A stretch of 64,000 bases of DNA. It comes from Anomaloglossus baeobatrachus (taxonomy: Eukaryota > Chordata > Amphibia > Anura > Aromobatidae). How positions within the stretch are numbered: the first letter of the stretch is position 1; every line of letters begins with the position of its first letter. The DNA lies in the NCBI RefSeq assembly GCF_048569485.1, contig NC_134354.1, forward strand, positions 455,158,307 to 455,222,306. The letters are read 5' to 3'. This document shows positions 9,972-21,758 of this stretch, piece after piece. The position numbers and the translations under genes were made by a program. The notes under the pieces are model-generated. The model worked only from the letters and a program-made list of their open reading frames with translations, was not told the origin of the DNA and did not search any database.

Positions 9972-10740
9972 TATATATATATTTACAAACACACACATTT
10001 TTCCAAGAATGGTGGTGAGTGTGAGAGGTTTGAGGGGTGTAAGCGGCGCTGGGGTGTAGTCTGGGCGGAGTCTCATGGGGGCCCCAAAATTTTGCCAGTA
10101 TGGGGCCACCTAGTGGTGGTCCTGCATGTCAATATTGTCTACAAGACACACACTACATCCATATATGTTACTGTTACTGTTACTGCCGTTCAGGCTCTAA
10201 TGTCAGACCCTCACAGACACACACTAATGGCCTATCATGACCACTGGCTACAGGTGATTAAATCGATTCCATGTGAATCACATTTGAGTCGAATTTCCTG
10301 AAATCTGCTGGTCCCAATGAATCTGTACAATGAGCAAATTGCTCCAGGCAAATCGATGAAAAAGGTCTGTCACTATTTTACACATTACATAAGTTTGCAT
10401 AAGTCACAGATTGCACAAGCTTCCCAAAGATACCTTGCAGCTATCTCATGACACAGTACAGACAATTTGCACATCCAGGAGAGATTACACTATTCTACAG
10501 CAAATTGGTTTAGAGACAAAAACAGTTGAATTTAGAAACTTTTGTGGTGCTGAAAACGAATATGATGCTTCAATTCGCTTATTGGCTTTAATTTTCAAGA
10601 TACAAAGGAGGTTATGGCACCTTTCATGCAGGCTTATAGAAAAATTGTGTCCTAATTATCTCATCATTATTATACATTGTTAGTAGTTAGTCTATTTTAT
10701 CTTCTATTTAGTCTATTGAACCTTCGGTATTCTATCATTT
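9972..10740. other. Unrecognised sequence
   Basis: After a short TA/CA-rich flank of the Tc1 element the sequence is unremarkable and has no long frame, repeat or RNA signature that I recognise. Confidence 0.5.
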
Positions 10741-10747
10741 TAGGGTA

Positions 10748-10815
10748 ACCAATCAAAAAACGGCTCTGATGACGTAGTCCTAACTACAGTTGCATCACCT
10801 ACTTTTATAAATACT
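10748..10815 (+). promoter_or_regulatory. Promoter-like cluster: CCAAT, CRE-like, TATA
   Basis: ACCAATCAAA (10749), TGATGACGTA (10768) and TTTTATAAATAC (about 10804) occur in the usual order and spacing for a TATA promoter on the plus strand. The expected start site, about 25-30 bp further, falls at the edge of the Harbinger insertion at 10826. No gene follows. Chance or an old element promoter are equally possible. Confidence 0.25.
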
Positions 10816-10825
10816 CTCTGTTTAA

Positions 10826-11457
10826 GGCCTCTTTCACACGTACGTGCCTCCAGTACATGTTTGGCAGTGTTTTCACGTACCGGAGACACGTACACACGTA
10901 GACGTAGGTATTCCTATGGTTTTGGACACACGTAAGTATTTGTGCATGGAACGTGTGTCCGTTCCGTACTTACGTGTGTCCGTTACGTACTTACGTGTGT
11001 CCGTGTGTTTCTAACGCCAACATGTCCGTTTTCTCACCGGCATCATGGGTATCACACAGAACGCAAACGTGTCACACGTAATGCAAAAGGATCACATGGA
11101 TGTGTTCCGTATGACATGCATCGGAGAGAAGACATTTGTCTGTGAGAAAAAAACCAAAACTTTACTCACCTTCTCCAGCCCTGCAGTCTCTGCCGCTGCT
11201 GTCACTTGTTGCCGACCGCCACTCATTATGCTAATTGAATATTCATTTCACTGCAGCCGGAAGCAGCAGGACCGGAGACCGAAGATCAGCACCACGGACA
11301 GCGACGCCAGGGACAGGTTAGTAGAAAGTTCCCGTTCTCCGTGTGTTATCACGGATAACACACATAGCCCATAAACACGGCTCACAGAGGGCAAAACGCA
11401 CCTCTGACACGTCCGTGAAAAACGTGCGTGGTTTTTCACGAACGTGTGAAAGAGGCC
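10826..11457. mobile_element. PIF/Harbinger MITE, GGCCTCTTTCACACG ends
   Basis: GGCCTCTTTCACACG at left matches CGTGTGAAAGAGGCC at right, and both are flanked by TAA (10823-10825, 11458-11460), the 3-bp TWA duplication typical of PIF/Harbinger. The interior has no transposase. A CpG-rich core lies between a minus-strand donor-like ACTCACC (11164) and a plus-strand AGGTTAGT (11315). It shares this core with the MITE at 24658-25216. Confidence 0.9.
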
Positions 11458-11466
11458 TAAGGTATA

Positions 11467-12366
11467 CAGTGGAACCTTGCTTAACGAGTAACCCAGTTAA
11501 AGAGAATTTTGCTTAACAAGCAAAATTTTCTGTAAATTTGTAACTCGGTTTACGAGCCAGCTTTGCTGTACGAGCAAAATACTCACCGCACACACTTCCG
11601 GTTCCATACATCCACCGCACTCTAACCCACTCTTGCAGTCCGCACAAACACACACAAGCACACACAAACAAACACGCACGCACACACATACAGTATTATG
11701 CTCACCTTATCTTCCATTCCATCGCCGGCCTCATGGTTCTTGTAGTTCGCTGGTATATCGCGACAAGGGAGGAATCCTCATGGCGAACTATAGGACCCAG
11801 GAGGCCGGCGATGGAACGGAAGGTAAGGTGAGCATAATATGTGTACATTCCGTTCCATCACCGACCTCCTGGGTCCTGTAGTTCGCCGCTCCAGGCTGTG
11901 TATCGGCAACCATAGCAACGAAGCATGAACTTCCTCTGTCACCGCTACGCAAAGGCAGCGCGCTGACCAATCAGAGGCAAGCGGCTCCTGCCTTTGACGT
12001 CAGCGCTCTGGGTGCGGAACGTCCTCCCTCGTCGTGATGGTAACCGGTTACACAGCCCGTACTAGCGAACAGCAAGTCCCAGGAGACCGACGATGGAATG
12101 GAAGGTAAGGTGAGCATAATATGTGCGTGTGCGTGCATGCTTGTGTGTGTTTGTGTGAGTTTGTGTGTGTTTGTACGTGTTTGTGTGTGTTTGTGCATGT
12201 GTGGAATGACATAATAGGGGACCAGGATGGGACATTTAACAAGTTGTGGAACGAATTGTCTGCATTGCAATGATTTCCTATGGGAAAACTTGCTTTGCTG
12301 AACGAGTAACTTGGCTAACAAGCACACTCCCAGAACGGATTGTTCTCGTTAACCAAGGTTCCACTG
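11467..12366. mobile_element. Mariner-type MITE, CAGTGGAACCTTG ends
   Basis: CAGTGGAACCTTGCTTAACG at left matches the reverse complement of the right end (CGTTAACCAAGGTTCCACTG), with TA on both sides. There is no transposase. The interior is CA-rich at both flanks around a CpG-rich core (11701-12109). The core is nearly the same as that in the hAT element at 46079-48340. Confidence 0.92.
11701..12109. promoter_or_regulatory. CpG-rich core with divergent donor-like sites
   Basis: The core is bounded by CTCACCT (11701, a donor read leftward) and GGAAGGTAAGG (about 12100, a donor read rightward), with a further GGTAAGGTGAGC at 11821. Between them lie ACCAATCAG (11966) and exact TGACGTCA (11995), 22 bp apart. 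Inverted CGGCCTCCTGGG blocks make the core partly symmetrical. This is the layout of a divergent promoter with two first exons; the motifs are seen, the function is inferred. Confidence 0.4.
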
Positions 12367-12458
12367 TACAGTTTTAGATTTCTTAGCTTAGTTTTTTTAG
12401 CATATTGACTTGTTTCTATATATTTGTTTTTTTCAGATATGCTTTGTTCCTACATTAA

Positions 12459-12912
12459 AGGAAACCTGTCACCACTTTTTTGGCTTATAAGCTGCGGCCA
12501 CCACCACCGGGCTCTTATATACAGCATTCTAACATGCTGTATATAAGAGCCCAGGTCAGGGGTATAAAATAAAAAACACTTTATAATACTTACCTAACGG
12601 TTGCACGGTGGGCCTTATGAGAGTCTCCGTTGTCCGGTGTCGGCGCCTCCTCTTTCGGCCATCTTTGTCCTCTTTCTGAAGCCTGGGTGCATGACGCGGC
12701 TACGTCGTACACACTCGCCGGTCCTGCGCAGGCACACTACAATACTTTGATCTGCCCTGCTCAAAGCGCGACCGTTAGGTAAGTATTATAAAGTGTTTTT
12801 TATGTTATACCCCCGGCCTGGGCTCTTATATACAGCATATTAGAATGCTGTATATAAGAGCCCAGTGGTGGTGGCCGCAGCTTAAAGGCGAAAAAAGTGG
12901 TCACAGGTTCTC
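12459..12912. mobile_element. T2/Kolobok-type MITE
   Basis: The element is flanked by TTAA on both sides (12455-12458, 12913-12916). The left end AGGAAACCTGTCACC follows the TTAAAGGRR rule of T2 MITEs, and the right end is its diverged complement. The element is nearly palindromic, with subterminal GCTGCGGCCACCACCAC and the paired hairpin ACAGCATTCTA...TATAAGAGCCC at each end. Its core runs from ACTTACCT (12588) to AGGTAAGT (12777) and includes GGCCATCTTTG (YY1-like) and CCTGCGCAGG (NRF1-like). A second copy lies at 58261-59180. Confidence 0.9.
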
Positions 12913-12921
12913 TTAAACAAA

Positions 12922-13313
12922 GTGGATATTATTTGCTACAAATGCGGAAAAGTAACTTTTGCGTCACAAAGATAAAACGTGACTACCATTATAAGGAAAG
13001 CCTACAACCTGTATTTTGGCTGCAGAATAGGAGATTAGAAAAAGAGTTGGGCTCCATACACATGCAATAGATGCGCCTCTTACCAAGTGGTTGCATGGGA
13101 AAAGAGCCAACCGATTATACTATCAATACCTATTTCTATATGGTGCCCCCCATTAGGGAAGGAATTTCAGAGAAGAAGTGGACTTTACAGTATCCAAACA
13201 TTCCAGATGCAATACATCCAGTACCATATACAGAAGAACTGCTGGTTCCAAAAGCAGCAGAAACCTTTCCAGTCGAGTCAAGTGAAGTAGAAGAGGGTGC
13301 TTCGTGTTATGAA
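12922..13313 (+). pseudogene. Fossil of an ORF with CxxC pairs and a YPNIP motif
   Basis: The stretch conceptually encodes short recognisable blocks: a CYKCGKVTFASQ pair, KAYNLYFGC, KSWAPYTCNRC, then MVPPIREGISEKKW and LQYPNIPDAIHPVPYTEELL, ending in an acidic tail. These resemble a zinc-binding ORF that I recall from many uncharacterised, probably element-derived animal proteins; I cannot name the family with certainty. The reading is broken at several points, so it is a fossil. It sits between a T2 MITE and the left end of a hAT-like element at 13314, whose first bases TAG end the last open stretch. Confidence 0.55.
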
Positions 13314-14300
13314 TAGAGATGGGCGAACCGGCAGATATTCTGTTCAACCAGATTCAAAGCCCAGTTTGGGGCCGAACTTGACCCTGAACATCTGCCCAGA
13401 TGTCCATCCCCATATAAGTCTATAGGAACCTGAACATTGTGCTTTAAAATGGTGGCAGAGAGGGTCAGGGGGATTAGAGCAGGACCGTTATACTTAATCA
13501 GTCTCCGGCACGGTTGTAACACTACTTCCGGGGCTGCTCATTAACCCTCATACATATTCACTGCTTCCGCCACCCACCGTCAGTACCGGCATCTGTGATT
13601 GGTTGCAGTCAGACCGCACCCCCACCCTGTATGACAGTGTCTATGATTGCTTGAAATCACACACGCTGTCTGTATAGTGGTGTAAAAATAAATAAATATA
13701 TAAATTGGCATAGAGACCCCCCCATATTATGATACCCCGCACAGATAAAGCATACGGCTACAGACTGCAGCCCCCAGTCATGTGTTTATCTTGGCTGTGT
13801 ATCAAAATACGAGGGACCATGTGTGGCTTTTTAAAAAAATATTTAAATAATTTTAAAAATCGGCATGCGGTCCCCCTCTAATTTTGATACCCAGCCATGA
13901 AAAAGTTGACAGCTCACAGCTGTCTCTAAGCCCTAGATTAGTAATAGGAAGCGTCTATGAGACCCCCCATTACTAATAGTGTAAGTGAAAAGAAATAAAC
14001 ACAAACATCGAAAAAATCCTTTATTTGAAATAAAATACAAAAAACTACACCCTTTTACTCCAATGTATTCATTCCAAACACCCAGTTCTGACTTAATCCA
14101 CATGAGGTTCCACAACGATCCGGGCTCTGCTACATACTGAAGTCACAACATGTGGGCACAGAACATGACCGCATGCTGTGGCTTCAGGCAGAGACTGACT
14201 GAGCCGCAGCTGTGAGCGGTGACGTCACTCAGTTTATCTGTGGCCACAGCTGGAGGTTCCCATGGTACCCCACCTGTGACTGCAGGTAAATTGACCTCAT
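13314..14300 (+). mobile_element. hAT-like element, left end and module A interior
   Basis: It begins TAGAGATGGGCGAACC, the same end as the hAT elements at 1684 and 49995. It then contains a TGTGATTGGTTGCAG (ATTGG) block, module A (13680-14130, with a paired GCGGTCCCCCTCTAATTTTG arm) and an exact TGACGTCA at 14220. No right terminus or 8-bp duplication was found, so the right limit is approximate. Confidence 0.6.
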
Positions 14301-14339
14301 TGACCTAATTGATCTTACCTCAGGTGAACTCATTCAGTT

Positions 14340-15185
14340 TAATCAAACCTGCATCTCCTGGCAGAAAACTACATTTTGTTTTACCAAGAGATGCAGATAT
14401 GGTGCTGAAATTCATGCACCAAATTCCTGCACCAATACTACATCTCCTGGCAAATAACCCACATTAAAACACTATGTAGTTTTGATGCGATATTTTGCCA
14501 GGAGATGCATATTTGGTGCTGAAATTTATGCACCAAATTCCTGCACCAAATCTGTATCTTCTGGCAAAAAAATGCATTTAAACATGATGTAGTTTTGATG
14601 CGATATTGATGCATTTTTTTGCCAGAAGATTTGGTGCAGAAATTTGGTGTATACATTTCAGCACCAAATCTGCATCGCCTGGCAAAATATTGCATCAAAA
14701 CTACATAGTGTTTTAATGTGGGTTATTTGCCAGGAGATGTAGTATTGGTGCAGGAATTTGCACAAAAACGTTTTTGACAGCATTTCAGTGCGGTTTTCTG
14801 CAAGGAGATGGAAATTTAGTGCAGACATTTCAACACCAAATTTGCATCTCATGGCAGAAAACCGCACTGTAACGGTGTCAAGACCGTTTTTGTGCTTTGT
14901 TTTGGCCAAGAGATGCAGATTTGGTGCTGAAATTTATAAACCCAATTCCTGCACCAAATCTGGATCTTCTGGCAAAAAAACACATCTTAATGCGATGCGG
15001 TTTTGATGTGTTTTTGTTCCAGAAGATGCAGATTTGGTGCAGGAATTTCGTATATAAATTTCAGCACCAAATCTGCATCTCCTGGCAAAAAACCCCCACA
15101 CAAAAACAGTTTTGATGCCGTTTCGGTGCAGTTTTCTGCCAGGAGATGCAAATTTGGTGCAGAAATTTGGTGCAACCTTTCATCA
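14340..15185. repeat. Array of alternating inverted repeats (about 56 bp)
   Basis: GCATCTCCTGGCAAAA and its complement TTTTGCCAGGAGATGC occur about fifteen times, at roughly 14351, 14388, 14441, 14499, 14557, 14621, 14675, 14729, 14800, 14845, 14909, 14963, 15019, 15076 and 15138. They alternate strand almost strictly (one break at 14729/14800) and are separated by GCACCAAATTCCTGCACC. Each neighbouring pair can fold into a hairpin. No coding potential. Confidence 0.9.
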
Positions 15186-15664
15186 ATTTTTCTCTACCAT
15201 CTATGTCCAAGGAGATTAGCTACAGTGCCATGGGTTGTAAACTTCTTGATTATGTTGTGCACTATGAACAAAGGAACATCACAATCTCTCCTCACACAGT
15301 TCTCTTTCCTTTTTCCATGCTTAGTGTGGCCCATACAAACACATAATGCAAAGACTGAGTCAACTTCTCCCCTTTTTGTCTGGTTTCCGGTGTGATTTTC
15401 ATATTGCCTACACCGGTTACTTGCCACAGTTGCGTTTAAATGAGCATCACATGGATGAAACAAAGTTATTTACCCACAATTTTGGAAAGGTGTCAACTAT
15501 TTTTTCCTGACCATATTTGGAGTTTTGTGTGAAATATGCCCAATTTTCCTTTTTTCTCTGTTTTTTTTTTTTCTTTTTGTTTAGTTCTGATATAAACAAA
15601 GTAAATAAACGTGTATAAAAAAAATGTGGAATTGCAAGACTTTTCTTGGAGAAAAACTTCATTG
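15186..15664. other. Unrecognised sequence
   Basis: Ordinary AT-rich sequence with a pyrimidine run (about 15545-15580). No gene, RNA or clear repeat is recognised. Confidence 0.5.
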
Positions 15665-15825
15665 TCTTGTAGATTGTACGCTCTCACGAGCAGGGTTGTC
15701 TCTTTTTTCCCTCAAATTATTGCATTTTCTATAACTGTTATTTGTTTGTATATGAACCTCCTGAATTGTAAAATGCTGCGGAATATGTTGATGCTATAGA
15801 AATAAAGATTTATTATTATTATTTT
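15665..15825 (+). mobile_element. L2-like LINE/SINE 3' end
   Basis: It contains TAGATTGTACGCTCTCACGA, GCAGGGTTGTCTC and AATGCTGCGGAATATGTTG, then ATAGAAATAAAG and a (TTA)n tail. This is the familiar 3' end of vertebrate L2-type retroposons. Only the tail is present. A related tail lies at 20468-20553. Confidence 0.65.
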
Positions 15826-15926
15826 CTGACACTTTTGGCCATGACTCTATGGACTGACGGTCTGCAAATAATAAAAATCTCAGCATACTAGAATTATCTC
15901 TTTTTCAGATTAGACTTGGCCATTAA

Positions 15927-17132
15927 CCTCTTCATGATACATGACGTACTGGGTACGTCATGGATTGTGTCAGGTTAATCCCCGCCGGCTGCCGTGGTCA
16001 GTCGGCAGTGATCCCTGCACATGTCAGCTGATTGGTAGATTCACTACCCACTCATGTCTGTTAACCCCTTGCAGCTTGCTGTGAAAATGTCACAGTGCGC
16101 TGTACATGCCAGACGTGGTAAACATTCACTTACCTGGCGCCATCGGAAGTCAAGTGATGTGGTCACGTGGATCCGATGGTTGTCATGGTAGCACAGGTTC
16201 ATGTGATGACTCCTGTATCTATCATGAGTCACTTCCTCTTACACCCGGCAGACCGCCGCCTCTAAGAGGAGAGCAGATTTTATGCAGATCAGAGCAATGC
16301 TGCTCTGATCTACAGAAAGGAACTAGCGATCAGACTGCTGATCCTTATAATCCCCTAGGGGGACTAGTAAAATTAAAAAAAAAAAAAGAAAAAAACGTTT
16401 TTAAAAAAAAAAAAAGTTTAAATCAGCCCCCATTTAAAATTAAAGGGTTAAAAAAAAATTAAAAATGTACACATATTTGGTATTGCCGCGTTCAGAAATG
16501 CCGGATCTATCAAAATATAAAACAATTAATCTAATTGGTAAATGGCATAGTGGAAAAAAAATCCAAACGCCAAAATTACGTTATTTTGGTCACTGCACAT
16601 TTCGCGGAAGATGCAATAACAGGCGATCAAACCGTAGCATCTGCGCAAAATTTGTACCATTAAAAACGCCAGTTCGAGATGTAAACATTAAGCCGTCACT
16701 GAGCCAAAAATCCCCAAAATTTAAACGCTACAGATTGCGGAAAATTGTGCAAAAAGTGCGTCTTTTTTTGGACAAACGTGTGAATTTTTTTAACCCCTTA
16801 GATAAAAGTAAACCTATACATGTTTGGTGTCGACAAACTCGTACCAACCTGAGGCATCACACCCACACATCAGTTTTACCATATATAGACTACAGTGAAT
16901 AAAATATCGCAAAAACAATCCAGCTGTCATACTTTTTTTGCAATATTTTAGCACTTTTTGCCATTTTCCAGTAAACTATATGGTAAAACTAATGGTTTTA
17001 TTCAAAAGTACAACTCGTCCTGCAAAAAATAAGCCCTTATGTCTCAAGATTGACGGAAAAATAAAAAAGTTACGACCCTCGGAAGAAGGGGAGGAAAAAA
17101 AATAAATTGAAAATTGCCCGGGAGTGAAGGGG
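15927..17132. mobile_element. TTAA-flanked non-autonomous element, CCCCTT...AAGGGG
   Basis: Flanked by TTAA at 15923-15926 and 17133-17136. The left end is CCTCTTCATGATACATGACG and the right end GGAGTGAAGGGG. Internal landmarks are a GACGTACTGGGTACGTCATG dyad, GGGGGACTAGTAAAAT and TTGGTATTGCCGCGTTCAGA. A closely related copy is at 46871-48133, and larger relatives lie at 37976-42372 and about 20558-24600. TTAA targets suit Kolobok or piggyBac superfamilies. No transposase is present. Confidence 0.8.
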
Positions 17133-17185
17133 TTAAACTCAATAAGTGTGTTAAAAAACTGATGCCACATGGACATCATCCACAT

Positions 17186-17199
17186 AACACCTGTTTTTT
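17186..17199. repeat. Left target-site duplication of the L1 copy
   Basis: AACACCTGTTTTTT here and at 20454-20467 flank the LINE, showing target-primed integration at a T-rich site. Confidence 0.8.
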
Positions 17200-20100
17200 T
17201 TTTTTTCCAAAACGTTTTTTATTGATTTTTCAAATTTGTAAAAACATAACAAGTATCATTGCAAAAGAAGAACATTCGTCTGACAAAATGTGACATAGAG
17301 GTGGGTGATACCCCAATTTGGAGTTCCATGTTGCTGTTCGATTTAAGATAGTATACAGTAACATTAAACCAAAACAGAGGTAATGAAATATAATATAACA
17401 TATGCAATACAATTCGTTAAATCTCTGTGTCGTCCCTGAATGATTTCAATTTTGCTAGCGTGTCTTGGTATTCCCAACCGTCTCGTCTCCCCCTCCCGCC
17501 AGAGCCCCCTCCTAGGTGATTCTCAGTTTACCCAGGCTGTCCTGGATATCGCTCAGGATATACCACTCCGAGTGAACAAAAGGTGCCATCAGGTTAATTA
17601 TTTCTCCCTGTGTGAATTGGCTTTCAATAAAATGTCTCCATCTCACAAAAAACTTGGCTGTCAACCCATCTTTATCCCTCTCCGCTTCTAGTTTTTCCCA
17701 CTTCAGAAGGTTGTGTAGTTCGCCCACAACCTCCTTTATGGATGGGCCCTCCCTTTGAATCCAGTGTTTTAAGATGCAACGCTTAGCTATCATGGCTATG
17801 TCATGCGTTATTGCGTATTTCCTCTTTTCCTGCGTGCTCGGTCCTCCTCCTACTCCTCCCTCAAAGGAGTGGAAAATCCACACCATTAAGTCTAGTTTGC
17901 TGAAAATTCCCCATGTTGACTGGGCAAATAGTCTGACTTGGTTCCAGAACCTAGCGATTGTCTCACATTCCCATAGCCCATGCAGCATATCCGTTTTTTC
18001 TTTTTGACACTTAGGACACCACCTATCCCTACCTGGTATGTTGAAACCTATAATGGCCCTATGTAGAATTCTGAATTGAGTGTCTCTCCATCTCTCATTG
18101 GTAATATGTTTCCGCACTTGTACCCATCCTCTCAGTATATCATCCACCACTTCTTCCCTTCCCAATTGTTTCCCCCACGCTTTTAAAGTCCGACTATCCT
18201 CCCGTGAGATAAGCACCCCCCTTAGCGATCGATAAATTTTAGAGACATTTATACTTGTTACATCACATTCCAGTAACTCATCAATCGAACTTCTGTTCAG
18301 CTCTCTTCCAACCACACCCAGGTCTCCTATTATTCCATGTTTCAATTGTTCATACTGGATGACATGTGAGCTATTAAGGTTGTACTTATCCAACACTTCC
18401 CGACCTGTCATCCACCTCCTGTCCTCCACATTCATAACATCTATCATTCTCCTGACTCCCCTCTCTTTCCATCTAGTATTAGCTTGTTTTCTCGTCCCAG
18501 GGGAAAATTTGGGAATGCCCAGGGGTTCAAGTACTTGGACACTTTCCATGAGAGCCCCAGTTTTTTCCTTACCGACTTCCATGTTAGCATGGTGTCTCGG
18601 AATATAATTGAGTTCCTTATGTGCCCTTCAACCCTGGATAGTGGGGAGTGCAGAATGGACGTCAGATCCCACGGTGACGCATATTTAGTTTCCATCGCAT
18701 GATCTGAGTGCCTACTCGTTCCTCTCACCCAATCAATTACATGCCTCATGATACATACAAGATTATACCCTTGGACATCTGGAAAGTTTAGACCTCCCTC
18801 CTCTGCTGACTTCATCAGCGTACGCAGCTTTATTCTGGGTTTCCTTCCCCTCCACAGAAATTCTGTATACGCGGAGTTGAGCTTATTCACATCCTTTAGT
18901 TTTAGCAATAGCGGGATTGTCTGGAAGGGATACAGCAGCCTAGGAAAGCTCATCATTTTTATCAGGTGACATCTTGCCAGTAATGGAAGTGGCAGACCTT
19001 TCCATCCCTTTAATTGAACTATAATTTTCCTGATTAGCGGTCCATAATTCAAGTTATAGATTGTTTCCACCGATCTTCCTATATGCACTCCCAGGTATTT
19101 AATTGAAGATTGTGCTATAGGAATTCCACATAGACAGCCATCCCTTATTTGTCCCCCCATTGTCCCATGATGCCCCTTTAGGAACATGATCTCGCATTTT
19201 TTTTTGTTCAGTTTGAAACCGGAGAATGAGCCAAATTTTTCAATCAAGGCAAGAGTCTGTGGCAAATCCGCACCGGGGTCCCCCATATAAAGTATGATGT
19301 CATCAGCAAAAAGCGCTGTCTTTACTTCTGAACCCCTTATCTTGATTCCTTTAAAGCTATTTTGTCCCTGTAGTATTCTTGACAACGGCTCGATTGCCAG
19401 GTTGAATAAAAGAGGAGATAATGGGCAGCCCTGTCTTGTTCCCTTCATCAAAGGGAACACGTCTGATAGAAAGCCCGGAGTGTGTACCCTAGCTCCCGAG
19501 TTGGCATAAAGGTTTCTAATGTAAAGTCTCATCTTGCCTACAATCCCTATGGCCTCCATTACCCTGTCTAACCACCCCCAATTTACATTATCAAACGCTT
19601 TTTCTGCGTCAAGTGTAACTAGGGCAGGTCTAGCCCCTCCCTCAGTGAGACCCAGTCTAACCGCGTCTACCACTAGAATTGTCTTTCAGATATTGGTAAC
19701 GGCATTTCTCCCCTTAATAAACCCCACCTGGTGATTCGTAATGATCCTAGGTAAGATCTCGGCCAGTCTATTAGCCATGATCTTGGACATAATTTTTAAA
19801 TCCTGATTTATGAGCGATATAGGTCTATAACTAGAGGGATCATCCAGGTCCTTGGTTCCCTTGGGGAGTAATTTAATATATGCTATGTTGGAATTTTTGG
19901 GTATTTCCGCCCCTCCCAGGAAAGCATTAAAGACTGAGGTTAGATCCGGCGAGATCAGATCCTTCAGAGCCTTATAGAATTCACTATTGAAACCGTCAGG
20001 TCCCGGTGCCTTGTTGGTGTTAAGCTCCCCAATTGTTCTCGTCACCTCCTCTACTGTGATATCTGCGTTTAAGGCACTCAAATCTTCCTCCGTCAAGCTA

Positions 20101-20453
20101 GGCATTTGGGCTTGTCTTAGCCACTCTGCCTCATCAGTCATGTCGTTATTCCCTGACCCATATAGTTTTCTATAGTAATCTCCCAACAGTTTATTAATGT
20201 CCTTAGGATCCGTAGTCACCTCTCCCCCCTTTGTTTTCAGTTTAGAGATCACTGTCATCTTTCTGCTGCCCCTTGCCAGATTGGCCAACATCCTTCCCGC
20301 CTTGTTGCCAAACCTATGTAAGTCAACCTCCTTGTGCGACCAGAATAGTTGTTTTTTTTTTTTGGCCCATTCGTCAAATCCCTCTTTTGCCTCCAGCCAT
20401 CTGCCTTTTGTCATGGGAGATCTATTTGTCACATAATTTGTATATGCTACCCG
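17200..20453 (-). mobile_element. 5'-truncated L1-clade LINE
   Basis: A minus-strand LINE ending in a poly-A tail (poly-T at 17194-17206 on the plus strand) and flanked by AACACCTGTTTTTT duplications. The 5' end is cut inside ORF2, downstream of the endonuclease, so ORF1 and the endonuclease are missing. The reverse-transcriptase region and C-terminal domain remain. Around 300 bp of 3' UTR precede the tail. The copy is dead on arrival but rather young, since only two coding lesions are seen. Confidence 0.9.
17512..20453 (-). pseudogene. L1 ORF2 remnant: reverse transcriptase and C-terminal domain
   Basis: Reading starts at the truncation point (RVAYTNYVTNRSP) and runs through the L1-clade reverse transcriptase: NKAPGPDGFNSEFYKAL, SYRPISLINQDLKIMSKIMANRL, HQVGFIKGRN, LVTLDAEKAFDNVNW, KGTRQGCPLSPLLFNLAIEP, then the catalytic FADD in ALFADDIILYM. 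The C-terminal CPKCQKEKTDMLHGLWEC matches the cysteine/histidine motif at the end of L1 ORF2. Two lesions are visible: an in-frame TGA at about 19686-19688 (after RNAVTNI) and one frameshift near 18490-18510. The protein would have copied the element's own RNA into DNA; this copy cannot. Confidence 0.92.
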
Positions 20454-20467
20454 AACACCTGTTTTTT

Positions 20468-20553
20468 ATAGGTCCATTGTAATTATTGATGTTGTTGGTA
20501 AAGCGCTGTGGAATTAATGGTGCTATATAAGTTAGTAAAATAAAGTAAATAAA
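20468..20553 (+). mobile_element. L2-like 3' tail
   Basis: AAAGCGCTGTGGAATTAATG followed by GTGCTATATAAGTTAG and a TAAA-rich tail. It resembles 15770-15825. The L1 copy landed beside it. Confidence 0.55.
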
Positions 20554-21477
20554 TTAACCTCTTAACAACCACCGATAAGCCATTAATGGGCCTTAATCCT
20601 CACAGTCGTTTTTTCATGTTGCTAAGGATTAAATATATAGCGCCCACCTGTTGGCGAAAATCCCATGGATGACAGCTGTATATGACAGTTAACACCCTGC
20701 GGCATCGGCCTTGATTGGTTTTAAAACCGATCAGAGCTTATTAACCCCTTAAGGGAATCTGTCACAAAGTTTTTGCTTCCTCATTTGAAAGCTGCATAAG
20801 GCTATGTGCGCATTTTGCGTTTTTTTTCTGCGTTTTGGCTGCGTTTACAACTGCACTTTGTCATTGACAAAATGCATGCGTTCTGATTCCCCAGCGAAGT
20901 CTATGAGAATCATGCAAAATCTGTGCGCACGATGCTTTTTGAAACGCCGCGTTTTGATTGTCAAAAATCTCTGCGTTTGAAGAATCAACATGTCAATTGT
21001 ATTTGCCATTTTGGCTGCGTTCTATACCCATTGAAATCAATGAGTTGTAGAAAATCGCTGCCAAAATGTTAAGCAGTGCGTTTGCATTGCATTATTGTTG
21101 CGATCTGCATGTTTTTTTAACATAACAAAGGCAGGTCTTTCGTCTTTCTCTCTCTGTCGGTCGGTCTGTCAGTCGGTCTCTCTTTATCTCTATGTCTCCA
21201 TCTCTCTTTCTGTCCATGTCGGTCTCTCCCTCCCACCCCCTCTCTCATACTCACCGATCCACGATCACCGGCGCGGCGCTGCACGGCGTTCACACTGTGG
21301 CGGCTTCTTCTCTTTTGAAAATGCCGGCCGCTCATTAATCCATCACGTATTCCCTTCTTCCCCCGCCCACCGGCTCCTATGATTGATTGCAGTCAGACAC
21401 GACCCCACGCTGAGTGACAGCTGTCTCACTGCAACCAATCACAACCGCTGGTGGGCGTGTCTATATCGAGCTGTAAA

Positions 21478-21755
21478 AAAGATAAATAACTAATTGAAAA
21501 AAACGACGTGCGGTCCCCCCAATTTGGATACCAGCCAGGGTAAAGCCACATGGCTGAAGGCTGGTATTCTCAGGATGGGGAGCTCCACGTTATGGGGAGC
21601 CCCCCAGCCTAACAATATCAGCCAGCAGCCGCCCGGAATTGCCGCATCCATTTGAAGCGACAGTCCCGGTACTCTACCCGGCTCATCCCGAATTGCTCTG
21701 GTGCGGTGGCAATCGGGGTAATAAGGAGTTAATGGCAGCAGCCCATAGCTGCCAC
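21478..21755 (+). repeat. Module A, part 1
   Basis: GCGGTCCCCCCAATTTGGAT, AGGGTAAAGCCACATGGCTG and a GCCGCATCCATTTGAAGCGA tail. It continues at 22346 after the inserted MITE. Confidence 0.7.
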
Positions 21756-21758
21756 TAA

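Noticed and set aside
9880-9990. TATA-rich stretch as a core promoter
   Set aside because: It is part of the Tc1 terminal region and its TA target.
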